A stretch of 64,000 bases of DNA from contig OX465282.1 in the NCBI GenBank assembly GCA_949987705.1, positions 94,228,070 through 94,292,069 of the forward strand, read 5' to 3'. The notes below the pieces were generated by a model, which did not search any database, was not told where the DNA came from, and worked only from the letters and a program-made list of their open reading frames with translations. Shown piece by piece: positions 46,226-56,083 of this stretch; positions within the stretch are counted from its first letter, which is position 1, and every line of letters begins with the position of its first letter. Position numbers and translations under genes: made by a program. This stretch comes from Thereva unica (Eukaryota > Arthropoda > Insecta > Diptera > Therevidae).

Positions 46226-47148
46226 TTTACGGGGATCTCTGGTCGTTGGTAACTTCCATTAAGAAGAATTTTACCTCTTCCTCAACCCCTCCATTCATTA
46301 ATAGAAAGGAGGTGATAACAGAAAGTAAATCCAAGGCCGATTTATTGGCATCTCTGTTCGCCTCAAATTCTTCTGTACCCGAAGTTGATACGTCACCACC
46401 GGTCTGGATCGCAACGCCCATTCAATGGACGGAATTTTCTTCAGGACACGAAAGGTGTATAAATGTCTCAAAGAGCTTGACGTCAATAAATCCACTGCCC
46501 TGATAATATCCCCCTATGGTACTCAAGAAATGTGCCTCACCATTGGCTAAACCTCTGCGCAAACTTTTTGCCCTGTCATATTTCTCCGGAGTTTATCCCA
46601 ACTCTTGAAAGTAGCTCATGTTCAGACCATTCGCAAAAAAGGTGAAGCCAGCGACCCTTTAAATACCGCCCAATAGCAATAACTTATGTTCTCTCCAAAA
46701 TCATGGAGACAATAATCAATAGAAGGCTGATGAAATATCTAGAATCTAACCAAATTATTCAAGACAGGCAGTACGGCTTTAGACCAAAAAGTGTACTGGC
46801 GAGGTTCTTGTGTGTCTGACTGAACACATCAACCAAAGCATCCATGGCTTCGGTGAGTCTGGTCTAGTTGCTCTGGATATCTCCAAGGCCTTCGATAGAG
46901 TATGGCATCCCGCTCTGCTGTCTAAACTCGAAGCTATTGGTATCGCCTCAGTTCTAAGGAACTGCATTGAGAGCTTTCTTTCTGACCGTTCAATCAAGGT
47001 AGTATTGGATGGCGTTGAGTCCAACCCTCACTCCATTCCGGCCGGAGTTCCCCAAGGGGCGATTCTCTCGCCTACTCGCTTTCTTATAATCATTTATGAT
47101 CTGCTCTCAATCCCATCCAATCCACTTTATAGTTTTGCCGATGACGGT
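46226..47148 (+). pseudogene. Jockey-like RT, 5' half (fingers and palm to FADD)
   Basis: The segment opens LWSLVTSIKKNFTSSSTPP, then ASLFASNSSVPE. After frameshifts come KYRPIAITYVLSKIMETI, QYGFRPK, LVALDISKAFDRVWH (motif A Asp), then GVPQGAILSPTRFL and SFADDG. The last open run (46810 to the junction) is clean. At least three frameshifts or stops lie between 46490 and 46800. The palm ends exactly where the LTR element begins, one base into the codon after FADDG. Confidence 0.85.
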
Positions 47149-47528
47149 TGTAGTGACCGCGTAAAGTTTAATTACCAAACTTTACGCAATGTCACACGGC
47201 AACCCCGACACGATCAAAACGATCAGTCGGAACACTCCCTCGATCAACGAACGATAGTTCAGTGATCTAGCCGTTTTCCGTTCCGTCCCTATCGTGCCTA
47301 GCCTTTCAGCCAATTTCCGGCATTCTCCGTTCTGCACTTCTCCGCGTGGCATTACGGCTCTCCCCAAGCAAATTTCTAAAAGCGAACAAAAAGCATTTGT
47401 AATAGATGTAAAGTAGTTGATATAAGTTTAGTGGACAAAATTATAAATAAATTTATAATCGAAATAACTAAAAGTTTTCGTTGGCGTTTACTTTATATAA
47501 TAAACCCTTTCCACCTACAACAACTACA
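47149..47528 (+). repeat. 5' LTR
   Basis: This 380 bp LTR starts TGTAGT and ends ACTACA. Against the 3' LTR I count one substitution (CAAGCAAAT versus CAAGTAAAT) and one missing C near the end. It holds an 11 bp perfect hairpin (47159-47169/47177-47187) close to the 5' tip, and AT-rich TATA- and AATAAA-like words in its last 100 bases. Confidence 0.95.
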
Positions 47529-47529
47529 A

Positions 47530-47545
47530 TGGTGACCCCAGACAG
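47530..47545 (+). promoter_or_regulatory. Primer-binding site (tRNA-Trp type, partial match)
   Basis: TGGTGACCCC starts one base after the LTR. These ten bases match the complement of the 3' end of insect tRNA-Trp as used by CsRn1-group elements; the next bases (AGACAG) diverge from what I recall. The position and initial TGG are as required for minus-strand priming. Confidence 0.7.
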
Positions 47546-48742
47546 TTACACGCAGTGTGATCAGATTTTTAGTTAGCAAAGGGCACATTTAACGGGTGCT
47601 TTGTTTCTTCAGATAACACAGTTCAGAGTGAATTCAGAGAATTTAAAACACATTTATAGCTAAATAAAGCCCCATGTGCATAGTGCAAAGATCGAATGAT
47701 TAAGGGATTCATAAGTTTAATTTCAATTATACCGCAATTTTTTTCAGCACATGATCAGTAGCACGCAGAGTGATCAAGTCCCTATTTAACAAGGGGCAAT
47801 ATTCGTGTGATTTTTTTTTTTTTAGAAGCAGAGTGCAAATATTGAATCATCATTTTTGGTGCAGAGTGCAAATATTGAATCATCATTAATACAAAAGATT
47901 ATTCAAGCGTGAATATCAATCACAACAAAGGAAGCAGTTTTGACCGACGAACGACGGAAACCAAAACAGCAAAAACCCAAAAAAAACAGATAATTATGCC
48001 TATATTTTTTTTAAAGAAAAATTCATAAACATTTTATGCTATTATTTAACATTTAAATAAAAATTAAACGAGATAATAATTTTACACATAAAATTGACAT
48101 TTCAAATTCTAACATACACACACATATACATATACATATATATATTTTTTTTTTTTGGAAATTATTTACGCAATTATTAATTAGAATTTACTAAATATAT
48201 ATAGATATATATATTAGAATTTATTAACCATATACATATATACATATATATTTGAAAATACGTATATAAGGACAATTTTTATTAAATAAAAAGTTTTTTT
48301 TAAATATTTACTTATATATACATATATAACAATTTATTAGTGAATTAAACATAATCCACATCATTGAAAATAAGTAAGAACGTAAAATTTTATTTTTCAA
48401 ACGTAATAGGATAATATTTTATTGTTTTTAGAAACATTTACACATATTAAATTATTTCATTTACATTATATATACAAAGTATTAGAAGTAAGTGTAAAAG
48501 TACAAGCTTTATTTTCAAACGTTATAAGAAGTTATATATTTCTATTTGGTTTTGTTACACATTTACACATATATATCCACTCATTATTGAATTTATATAC
48601 TATATGAAATATTGAAAATACGTATATAAGTGCATTTCATTCAAATTATTTACTCAAATACTTTATTTTTTTTTTGTGTAGTCTCCTACACATATACATA
48701 CAATTCCATTGTAATTACCTCTTTGTGATTAAATCAAGAAAT
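47546..48742 (+). other. Leader between primer site and gag
   Basis: A long, AT-rich 1.2 kb leader with ATATAC-type tracts. It contains a direct repeat of GTGCAAATATTGAATCATCA (about 47830 and 47865) and another of TGAAAATACGTATATAAG (48252 and 48611). Packaging signals are expected in such leaders, but none can be recognised. Confidence 0.6.
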
Positions 48743-49672
48743 ATGTCAAGGACCGGAGAGTCGGTAATGGAACAAGACGTTCCACACATGGAGATGGGGA
48801 CCTCGCACTTGGACGGACCAAAGCCCGGAACTTCGGAAGTCAATGCCGCTTCCGTGTCGAAACTCGACATCCCGAAGTTCTGGGTACACCAGCCCGCCTC
48901 CTGGTTTTACCAGGCGGAAATCATGTTTCAATTGGCGGGCTGTAGGTCAGACAAATTAAAAGTGTACAATGTTATAGCCGCATTGCCGGAAGAGGCGGTA
49001 ACGGCAATGCGGCTTAGCACTGTAGACCACGCCACCTCCTCATACGAGGATATTAAACAGCACCTGCTCGAGAAATACGGCACTTCGGAGAAGCGCCGTC
49101 TCGAGCAGTTGCTGTCAGTGCAAGAGCCTGGAGACCGGAAACCTTCCGAGTTTCTCCAGGCTCTGAAGGCACTAGCTGGCGGGTCATCGGCGGTCAACGA
49201 TGATCTGATCCGGAACCTGTGGGAGCGGAGGCTTCCACAGGCCATCCAGATCACGTTGGCCACCTCCGCTGACCAAACACTAGCCGGGCTGGCTGCAACG
49301 GCGGACAAAGTATGGGAGGTGCTTCCACACGGAGGCGCCTCATACGCTTCCGCCGTCCGCGCAACACCTGCCACTGCGGAACCCACATTGGTGGCGCTGC
49401 AAAGCGCCATCAATAGACTGACGGCCCGGCTAGACAAGCTCGATCGTGGTCCGCGCAATCAGAGAAGCCGAACACCTGCCAATCGGCAGGGCGGCCCTCG
49501 ACAGCCCTCGGCCAATCGGCCACAAGGGGCCAACCAAGCCAGGGGTAGCTTGTGCTATTACCACTACCGCTACGGTAGTGAAGCACGCAGCTGCAAAGCC
49601 CCCTGCAACTACAACGGTGGCCAAGCCAAGCCGGCGAAAAAAAAGGCCACCGCCACCCCTAAAAAAAACTAA
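48743..49672 (+). CDS. gag: Gag polyprotein of the CsRn1-like element
   Basis: This 309-codon frame begins at the first in-frame ATG; the frame stays open further upstream but without an ATG. The central part ([16 protein letters not shown], then [12 protein letters not shown]) is a typical gypsy capsid. The C-terminus is basic and Pro/Arg rich. A zinc box C271-X2-H274-X9-C284-X3-C288 is of CHCC type, not the usual CCHC. It should assemble the particle and bind RNA. The final codons are CCT AAA AAA AAC TAA, so the stop directly follows a -1 slippery heptamer that gives access to pol. There are no internal stops; it appears functional. Confidence 0.93.
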   Translation: MSRTGESVMEQDVPHMEMGTSHLDGPKPGTSEVNAASVSKLDIPKFWVHQPASWFYQAEIMFQLAGCRSDKLKVYNVIAALPEEAVTAMRLSTVDHATSSYEDIKQHLLEKYGTSEKRRLEQLLSVQEPGDRKPSEFLQALKALAGGSSAVNDDLIRNLWERRLPQAIQITLATSADQTLAGLAATADKVWEVLPHGGASYASAVRATPATAEPTLVALQSAINRLTARLDKLDRGPRNQRSRTPANRQGGPRQPSANRPQGANQARGSLCYYHYRYGSEARSCKAPCNYNGGQAKPAKKKATATPKKN

Positions 49673-49717
49673 AGGGGCTCGGGATCGACATGAGCGAGCA
49701 TATAACCGGCCGCTCAT
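49663..49717 (+). promoter_or_regulatory. -1 ribosomal frameshift signal (gag to pol)
   Basis: A_AAA_AAC occupies 49663-49669 in the gag frame and is followed at once by TAA. The pol frame has a TAA at 49660-49662, so the two frames overlap only over this heptamer. A tandem slip of -1 continues as CTA AAG GGG CTC. Downstream, GCTCG (49677-49681) can pair with CGAGC (49695-49699), and ATGAG (49690-49694) with CTCAT (49713-49717). That is H-type pseudoknot geometry with a 7 nt spacer. An alternative is one 7 bp hairpin, 49690-49696 with 49711-49717. The slip site is convincing; the structure is inferred. Confidence 0.8.
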
Positions 49718-52716
49718 ATCGTTTATTCGTCAGAGACACCAACAATCGGATGGACTTTCTGATTGATTCGGGCTCTGACGTTTCAATTGTTCCCGCCAAG
49801 GCGTTCCCGGCCCATAACGGTAGCCCGAACGTCCTTCTGTACGCGGCCAACGGATCACTGATCCGAACTTTCGGCACAAAGTTGCTTGAACTCGAACTCG
49901 GCTTACGCCGACGATACGTTTACAACTTCATTATAGCCGACACCACTAAAGCCATTATCGGGGCGGACTTCTTAACGAAGTTCAAATTGTCAGTCGATTT
50001 TGAATATCGGCATTTAGTCGACAAGCGCACGAAGTTTCGCATTAACGTGTGCGCTACCGTCGACTACAACCCCGAAACATTTCCATGCCGAGTTATTGGC
50101 ATATACAAAGAGCTATTAACGAAGTACGCTTCGTTAACAAAACCGCCCAATTTTAACCTTCCGGTTAAACACAATGTGCAACACCACATTGTAACTAAAG
50201 GGCAATTACCTTTTGTCACCGCTCGGCGACTCCATCCGGAGAAACTGAAGGTGGCAAAGTTAGAGTTCGACCATATGGTCGAATTGGGGATTTGTCGACC
50301 TTCGTCGTCCCCCGCAGCATCTCCGCTTCATCTAGTTCCTAAACGGGACTCACATGATTGGAGGCCATGCGGCGACTACCGTCGCCTTAATGCTGTCACT
50401 GTGCCGGATAGATATCCGATCCCGCATATACAGAATTTCTCCGTGAATCTTCACGGCTGCACAATTTTTTCAAAGGTTGACTTGGTACGTGCATACCATC
50501 ACATACCAATCGCCCCAGAAGACGTGCATAAGACTGCACTCATTACGCCATTCGGCCTATATGAGTTTACACGTATGCCATTCGGCCTACGGAATGCAGC
50601 ACAAACCTTTCAAAGGTTCATAAATGAAGTTACGAGAGATCTTGACTTCGTTTATGTATACTTGGACGATATACTTATCGCCAGTAAAACCGAGGATGAA
50701 CATATCGTTCACCTCGAAGAGCTCTTTAAACGCCTCGATAGCTTCGGTCTAACCATTAAGCTAGAGAAATGCGTTTTTGGTGCAACAGAGATTAAGTTTC
50801 TAAGCCACCGCATCACAAAGGATGGAATACTTCCATCCTCCGATCGGGTTCAGGCTATCGTTGATCTCGCACCTCCAACTTCTGTCAAATCGATCCAGAA
50901 GTTTTTGGGAATGGTGAATTTCTATCACCGATTTATCCCAAAATTGGCTGAACAGTTGGTGCCTATAAACGAGCATTTGAGAGACCTTCTCAACCGCTCA
51001 CGTGCCAATAAAGTTTTTGACTGGCCAGCAGAATGTCAGGCGGCATTCCTCAAGGTGAAAACCTCGATGGCTGAAGCAACTCTGCTGAACCATCCAATCG
51101 AGGATGCAAAATACAGTCTTACGACTGACGCCTCTGATTATGCAATCGGAGGCGTTTTGGAACAATTCAACGGTCATCGGTGGCAACCTCTAGCTTTTTA
51201 TTCCAAAAAGCTGTCACCAACAGAACGGAAGTACTCTGCATTCGATCGCGAACTCCTCGCAATCTATGCAGCGATCAAACACTTCCGTTACTTCGTTGAA
51301 GGACGCAATTTCGTGGTCTATACTGATCACAAACCACTGGTTCGCGCCCTTCACACAAAGACCGAACGATCCCCTCGACAGACCAGACATTTGGGTCTAA
51401 TCTCTCAGTTTACCACAGACATCAGACATGTGTCGGGTAAACAAAACGTTGTCGCAGACTACTTGTCGCGCTCACTAGCAACCGACAACGTCGACTCGGT
51501 CACCTTCGACCTGCCTACACTGGCTCAGGCTCAACAAAGTGACACAGAGTTGAAGTCTCTACAAGAGCACCCCAGCAACGGCTCACGGGTAAAATTAGTT
51601 CTCACACCAATACCATTCACCGCCCATCAAGTGTGGTGTGAAACTAGTACAGGCATTCCAAGGCCTTATATACCCACTTCCTTACGTAGACTAGCGTTCA
51701 ACTCCGAACATAGTCTCTCTCATCCTGGTATTCGTGCTACAAGACGAGCCGTTACCAAGAAATACTTCTGGCCATCGATCAATAAAGACTGCAATGAGTG
51801 GTCTCGATCATGCCTAGGTTGCCAAAAGTCCAAAGTTTCACGGCATACCAAATCTCCATTGGAAGCTTTCAAACTTCCAAATAATAGATTTGACCATATC
51901 CATATGGATATAGTGGGACCCCTACCCCCATCTCGTGGATACTCTTATATCTTAACGATAGTCGATAGATTCACGCGATGGCCTGAAGCATACCCAATTC
52001 GGGATATCTCAGCTTCAACAGTGGCAAAGAAATTCGTCACTGAATTTGTCCCACGATTCGGCGTACCACTAGAGATCACAACCGATCAAGGTACGCAGTT
52101 CGAATCGAAACTATTCAATGAAGTTGCCAAATTACTCGGCACTCATCGAATCCGGACCACCGCCTACCATCCACAAGCAAACGGGATGGTTGAACGGTTC
52201 CACAGGCAACTTAAAGCAGCCTTAATGGCAAGGGATAACACTACTCATTGGAGTGAAGACTTGCCCTTTGTCTTGTTAGGCATACGCACGGCAATTAAGA
52301 CCGACTTACAATGCTCACCAGCCGAGCTCGTATACGGTCAGAATCTGAGACTTCCCAATTCGATTTCTATCCCAACGGATGAGAATCCAATTGAAGAATC
52401 AGAATTCCTCGCTCGCCTTCGTTCTCATATGCAGAACATTAAGGCAATACATCCTCGGCAACCCGTCCAAAAGGATGTCTACGTGCCAGAAGCCCTGGAG
52501 AACGCCGACTACGTTTTCATACGAGTCGACAGAGTTCGAAAACCTTTCGAACCTCCATATGAGGGCCCATATGAAGTAATCAAACGATTACGAAAACACT
52601 TCGTCGTCAAATTGAACGGCACAACCAAGTCAATATCCATTGACAGGCTAAAGCCAGCCTTCGGTTGTGACCGCGACAACGAAGCTAAGCCGTCTAAAGC
52701 GGTAACATTCCGTTAA
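49690..52716 (+). CDS. pol: Pol polyprotein: protease, RT, RNase H, integrase
   Basis: 1008 codons from the first ATG; the frame is open from 49663 and is presumably entered by frameshift. Protease: LIDSGSD (D26-S27-G28), with IIGADFL near codon 95. [30 protein letters not shown], and catalytic YLDD at 324-327. RNase H: TTDASD (Asp480), then [18 protein letters not shown] and VYTDHKPL. Integrase: HHCC zinc site H674/H678/C708/C711, catalytic D740, D799 and E835 with the canonical 35-residue spacing, and a GPY/F module (EGPY at 958-961). All catalytic residues are present and no stop interrupts the frame. The TAA lies 9 bases before the G-rich polypurine tract. Confidence 0.96.
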   Translation: MSEHITGRSYRLFVRDTNNRMDFLIDSGSDVSIVPAKAFPAHNGSPNVLLYAANGSLIRTFGTKLLELELGLRRRYVYNFIIADTTKAIIGADFLTKFKLSVDFEYRHLVDKRTKFRINVCATVDYNPETFPCRVIGIYKELLTKYASLTKPPNFNLPVKHNVQHHIVTKGQLPFVTARRLHPEKLKVAKLEFDHMVELGICRPSSSPAASPLHLVPKRDSHDWRPCGDYRRLNAVTVPDRYPIPHIQNFSVNLHGCTIFSKVDLVRAYHHIPIAPEDVHKTALITPFGLYEFTRMPFGLRNAAQTFQRFINEVTRDLDFVYVYLDDILIASKTEDEHIVHLEELFKRLDSFGLTIKLEKCVFGATEIKFLSHRITKDGILPSSDRVQAIVDLAPPTSVKSIQKFLGMVNFYHRFIPKLAEQLVPINEHLRDLLNRSRANKVFDWPAECQAAFLKVKTSMAEATLLNHPIEDAKYSLTTDASDYAIGGVLEQFNGHRWQPLAFYSKKLSPTERKYSAFDRELLAIYAAIKHFRYFVEGRNFVVYTDHKPLVRALHTKTERSPRQTRHLGLISQFTTDIRHVSGKQNVVADYLSRSLATDNVDSVTFDLPTLAQAQQSDTELKSLQEHPSNGSRVKLVLTPIPFTAHQVWCETSTGIPRPYIPTSLRRLAFNSEHSLSHPGIRATRRAVTKKYFWPSINKDCNEWSRSCLGCQKSKVSRHTKSPLEAFKLPNNRFDHIHMDIVGPLPPSRGYSYILTIVDRFTRWPEAYPIRDISASTVAKKFVTEFVPRFGVPLEITTDQGTQFESKLFNEVAKLLGTHRIRTTAYHPQANGMVERFHRQLKAALMARDNTTHWSEDLPFVLLGIRTAIKTDLQCSPAELVYGQNLRLPNSISIPTDENPIEESEFLARLRSHMQNIKAIHPRQPVQKDVYVPEALENADYVFIRVDRVRKPFEPPYEGPYEVIKRLRKHFVVKLNGTTKSISIDRLKPAFGCDRDNEAKPSKAVTFR

Positions 52717-52725
52717 CGCTACGCT

Positions 52726-52735
52726 GGGGGGGGAG
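52726..52735 (+). promoter_or_regulatory. Polypurine tract
   Basis: GGGGGGGGAG lies two bases (TA) upstream of the 3' LTR. It is the expected primer for plus-strand DNA synthesis in LTR retrotransposons. Confidence 0.85.
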
Positions 52736-52737
52736 TA

Positions 52738-53118
52738 TGTAGTGACCGCGTAAAGTTTAATTACCAAACTTTACGCAATGTCACACGGCAACCCCGACAC
52801 GATCAAAACGATCAGTCGGAACACTCCCTCGATCAACGAACGATAGTTCAGTGATCTAGCCGTTTTCCGTTCCGTCCCTATCGTGCCTAGCCTTTCAGCC
52901 AATTTCCGGCATTCTCCGTTCTGCACTTCTCCGCGTGGCATTACGGCTCTCCCCAAGTAAATTTCTAAAAGCGAACAAAAAGCATTTGTAATAGATGTAA
53001 AGTAGTTGATATAAGTTTAGTGGACAAAATTATAAATAAATTTATAATCGAAATAACTAAAAGTTTTCGTTGGCGTTTACTTTATATAATAAACCCTTTC
53101 CCACCTACAACAACTACA
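52738..53118 (+). repeat. 3' LTR
   Basis: This 381 bp LTR runs from TGTAGT to ACTACA and is nearly identical to the 5' LTR. The following CGGT repeats the four bases that precede the 5' LTR. Confidence 0.95.
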
Positions 53119-53960
53119 CGGTACTCTGCGTTACTCATACCCCTCCGGCAACATAGGACAAGCAAGTGCCAGACCTTGTTTCTTAGAAAGTGAACTCATG
53201 TCCAACTCTCTTGATGCGGACATTAAACGCATTCTTGATTGGGGACGCAAGAGCCGTGTTGCTTTCAACGAAACCAAAACCAAGTACTGTCTATTCTCCA
53301 CTAAAACCTGCACCAACCTTCCCTCCATTTTAGTGGGCAAGGATAATATAACAGCTGATTCATATCAACATCCTCGGCGTGACTTTATCCAACGATTTTC
53401 GCTGGAATAACCACATACTCCAAGTCTCCAAACAAGCGCATCAATGCCTCGGCTTCCTCAAGAGATGTAAGTTTCTCCTTCATCCAGCTGCCTTGGCTAC
53501 AATCTACAAGTCCTACATTCGGCCTCGCCTTGAATACAACTCGTATATCTGAGTGGGCGCCCCCAAAACCATTCTGGCCTGGCTAGTCAAGGTGCAAAAC
53601 CGAGCCTTCAAACTCATTGGCGATAGCACCCTTTGCTCCTCTATCGATCCTTTAAGCCACCGTAGGAATGTAGCAGCCCTCAGCAAGTTTTACCGCTATT
53701 ATCACAGCGACTGCTCGACTGAAATTAAAAACCTCCTGCCTACACGGCAATTTTTTTCTCGCAACACAAGACTAGCCAACTTGGCTCACCCCTTCACGCA
53801 CATTACGGCTTAGCAGTTCGTTTATAAATAGAACAACTCGATTGTGGAACTCTCTTCCGCAGTCGGTGTTTCCGAGCTCATATAACATCTCAGAGTTCAA
53901 ACGCAAGGTTCATCGACATCTACTCGGGGTGCATGAGTAGAGACTAACTAGACTCCAAAC
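53119..53960 (+). pseudogene. Jockey-like RT, 3' half
   Basis: Continues the LINE ORF from the base after the LTR element: GTLRYSYPSGN, LDADIKRILDWGRKSRVAFN, then NILGVTLSNDFRWNNHI after a frameshift near 53360. Next come QCLGFLKRCKFLLHPAAL, SYIRPRLEYNSYI with a stop, and IDPLSHRRNVAALSKFYRYY. The tail after 53810 is frameshifted. Together with the 5' half it forms one RT domain, dead from several lesions besides the LTR insertion. Confidence 0.85.
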
Positions 53961-54548
53961 CTATCCTATCCAATCTATCCTTCAGATCAAGCTTACTACA
54001 ACTCATTGCACCATGACTTGTACGACATGACGGACCAGTAGTACAAAGGATGACTCCTAAGCTTCATCTTACCACAAGCAAAAAAAAACATGGGTCGTGT
54101 GTTGTTAGTCTCCTTGCAGTCTCCCCTGTCGTAGGTACCGAAGTCTAAGACAGGCGGTCGAACATATTTCCCCGTGCACCCATGTACTATTTTTCATCAC
54201 TCCCTCTTTACCAGAAAAAAACAGCGACAACCTGCTGCCAACCTGAATATTCCACATAACGTCTGTTTTCGGAGTTGCGATTAAAACGAAGGAGAAAGAA
54301 ACATTCGATAACTTTCTGGGTAAACTCCCAGCACTTGCCAAAGCCAGGCACTAATAAGTTTCTAAAGCTGCAGAGGATGGCTTCAAGCAGTGTTAAACAG
54401 CTTCGCATACAAGTTGGTAGGATCAAATAGGCGAACCAAATCGGTCAAGCTGAAGACGGCTTTATGCCTAACCTACCCTAGGCGATGTCAGGAAAAAGCG
54501 TAGGATATTGCTGTAAAGAAAGAAGACAAGAAGGAAGAAAGTGGGATC

Positions 54549-54672
54549 TAATAATAGAGTAAACCCTTCTAACCCAGAAGGCGCACTTCTCAGCTGGGCC
54601 AAGAAAAATTAATCAACTCAGCACGATCAAGCGCTGAGATGAGGATCTCAGCTAAGCATTCAAAAATAAATT
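54549..54672 (+). repeat. Dispersed repeat, copy 2 (partner at 45211-45330)
   Basis: See the copy at 45211. A short GAAAGAAGAAGACAAGAAGG-type purine run precedes it. No coding function is visible between 54091 and this repeat. Confidence 0.55.
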
Positions 54673-54826
54673 AAAATTTAAAGGTTATAACATTAGAGAT
54701 ATTCAAATTAACATGTAACCCACGCAAACAACAGAAAACGTAAGGCCGTTGAGGACATCTTTACTAATACTCATGCTAAAGACACCAATATTGAGGTTCA
54801 CGTTAATGAACGTGCGATTGACAGGC

Positions 54827-56010
54827 TCAAATCAGCCGTAGATAATAACGACTCTCTCTAAATGATGCACGGCGACTTAGGAAACCTGAGTCAGCCTTTC
54901 CATTAAGGAGCTGATGAACAAAAACAACATTGGCCACCTTACGACGCTTGTGAAGAGAGCTTAAGTTGAGTAACTTAAGCCGGGATTCATATGATGGAAG
55001 AACTAATGGGTTTTCTAAAAAAAGATGCTTCAGTGCGAATCGAAAGAACTTTCGTTGAAACGATTCAATAGTTCTAACATGCAAAGAGTAGTGAGGAGGC
55101 CAAACCTGGGACGGATATTCGAGTAATGGTCTGAAAAGAGAAATGTATAGGTGTTTAGTAATCAAGGGGTTGTTAAATTCTTTGGACCACCTTTTTATAA
55201 AACCCAGGACTAAACTACCTCTAGAAGATATATAGTTGATGTGAGTGGAAAAATCCGGCATACTATCAAATCTAATCCCGAGATCTTTAACAAAGTTAAC
55301 ACGAGGGATTCCCTCATTAGAAGAGGTGTAGTTAAAAATTATAGGACCACATAATTTCACATTTTCTAATATTAAGAACCAGGTTGTTGTTAGTACAATA
55401 AAAGTAAAAGGTGTCAAGGTCAACTTGCAAAAGTTTGCAATCCTAAATACTCTTTATGTAATGGTAGAATTAGATAACATCAGCGTAAATTAATATTCTA
55501 CAGTGTCTTCGCAAGGGAATAATGTCATCAATTGACAGAATAAAGAGAAGCGGTCAAACAAGACTTCCTTGAGGGACACCGGATGATGCTTCAATGGTTA
55601 CTGATTTGGATTCACGAAAAAAACTTATCAAGATGTCAGTTAAGTAAGACTGGAACCATACTAGAAGGGCTTGCGGAAAGCCTAACATACTTATGTAATT
55701 TGAAAATTATAATGGAATGGGAGAGCTTGTCAAATGCCTAACTAAAATCAGTGTAAACACAATCAGTTTGACAACCGGAAACGAAATTCCCGACAGCATG
55801 AGAAGTGAACTCAAGAAGATTGGTGGTAGTGAAACGAGCTGCAAGAAAACCATGTTGATTCGTTGAGACCAGCCTCTTGCAAATAGGAACGAATGCAGAA
55901 TAGATAATTGAGTATAACAGACAACTTCGTAACTGGTCTATAATTCGATATTTCGTTCTTCCTACCACTTGTGTGAATAGGAATATAGTAGGTATCACAA
56001 TGGGCCCATC
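54827..56010 (-). pseudogene. Jockey-superfamily LINE RT remnant
   Basis: Read on the minus strand: YSIIYSAFVPICKRLVSTNQ, HGFLAARFTTTNL, then VYTDFS (motif A). In other frames follow KFDKLSHSIIIFKLHK and SSGVPQGSL. The clean 198-codon stretch 55423-54827 has VKDLGIRFDSMPDFSTHINYI, LISLFRPLLEYPSQVW-like thumb sequence (ISLFRPLLEYPSQVW) and LPSYESRLKLLNLSSLHKRR. The FADD region lies in a broken part and was not found. The 5' end abuts the TTAGG-headed repeat. It is a different family from the 46-54 kb LINE. Confidence 0.75.
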
Positions 56011-56083
56011 CATTTGGCCTAAGTGTCTGGGCTGTGCACCAGCAGCTCAGCCATATCTAACCTAACCTAACCTAAATTAAGGT
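55990..56083 (-). repeat. TTAGG-headed dispersed repeat, inverted copy
   Basis: On the minus strand it begins TTTAGGTTAGGTTAGGTTAG, continues TATGGCTGAGCTGCTGG, then GACACTTAGGCC and CCATTGTGATACC. The first half matches 19291-19340. It joins the 5' end of the LINE remnant on the same strand and might be that element's own 5' region. Confidence 0.5.

Larger units (their letters stand above)
47149..53118 (+). mobile_element. Complete Ty3/gypsy retrotransposon, CsRn1-like
   Basis: A 5970 bp element has two LTRs, a tRNA primer site, intact gag and pol, a polypurine tract and flanking CGGT duplications (47145-47148 and 53119-53122). Domain order protease-RT-RNase H-integrase is that of Ty3/gypsy. 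The gag CX2HX9CX3C box and a primer site opening TGGTGACCCC (as used with tRNA-Trp) are, from established knowledge, features of the CsRn1/Kabuki group. No env-like frame exists. LTR near-identity and open reading frames suggest recent insertion and possible activity. Confidence 0.95.
46206..54090 (+). mobile_element. Jockey-like LINE, split by an LTR retrotransposon
   Basis: RT-coding halves lie at about 46226-47148 and 53119-53960. A 3' UTR follows and ends in A9 (about 54081-54089). Removing the LTR element and one CGGT copy restores the RT reading frame across the junction. The 5' limit is approximate and ORF1 and endonuclease are not seen, so the copy was probably 5'-truncated or eroded. 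It is the same family as 30506-31013. Confidence 0.85.

Noticed and set aside
47182..47367. Identical 61-codon minus frames in both LTRs (also 52771-52956)
   Set aside because: Identity follows from LTR duplication; no start context or known product.
48928..49717. Minus-strand frames of 176 and 95 codons opposite gag, and a 106-codon plus frame at 49446-49766
   Set aside because: Shadows of gag and of the gag/pol junction; the gag frame has clear domain motifs.
49690..52716. Retroviral-type env downstream of pol
   Set aside because: Pol ends nine bases before the polypurine tract; there is no room for an env gene.
56056..56078. Telomere (CCTAA repeats)
   Set aside because: Only three to four units, embedded between other repeats; not a telomeric array.
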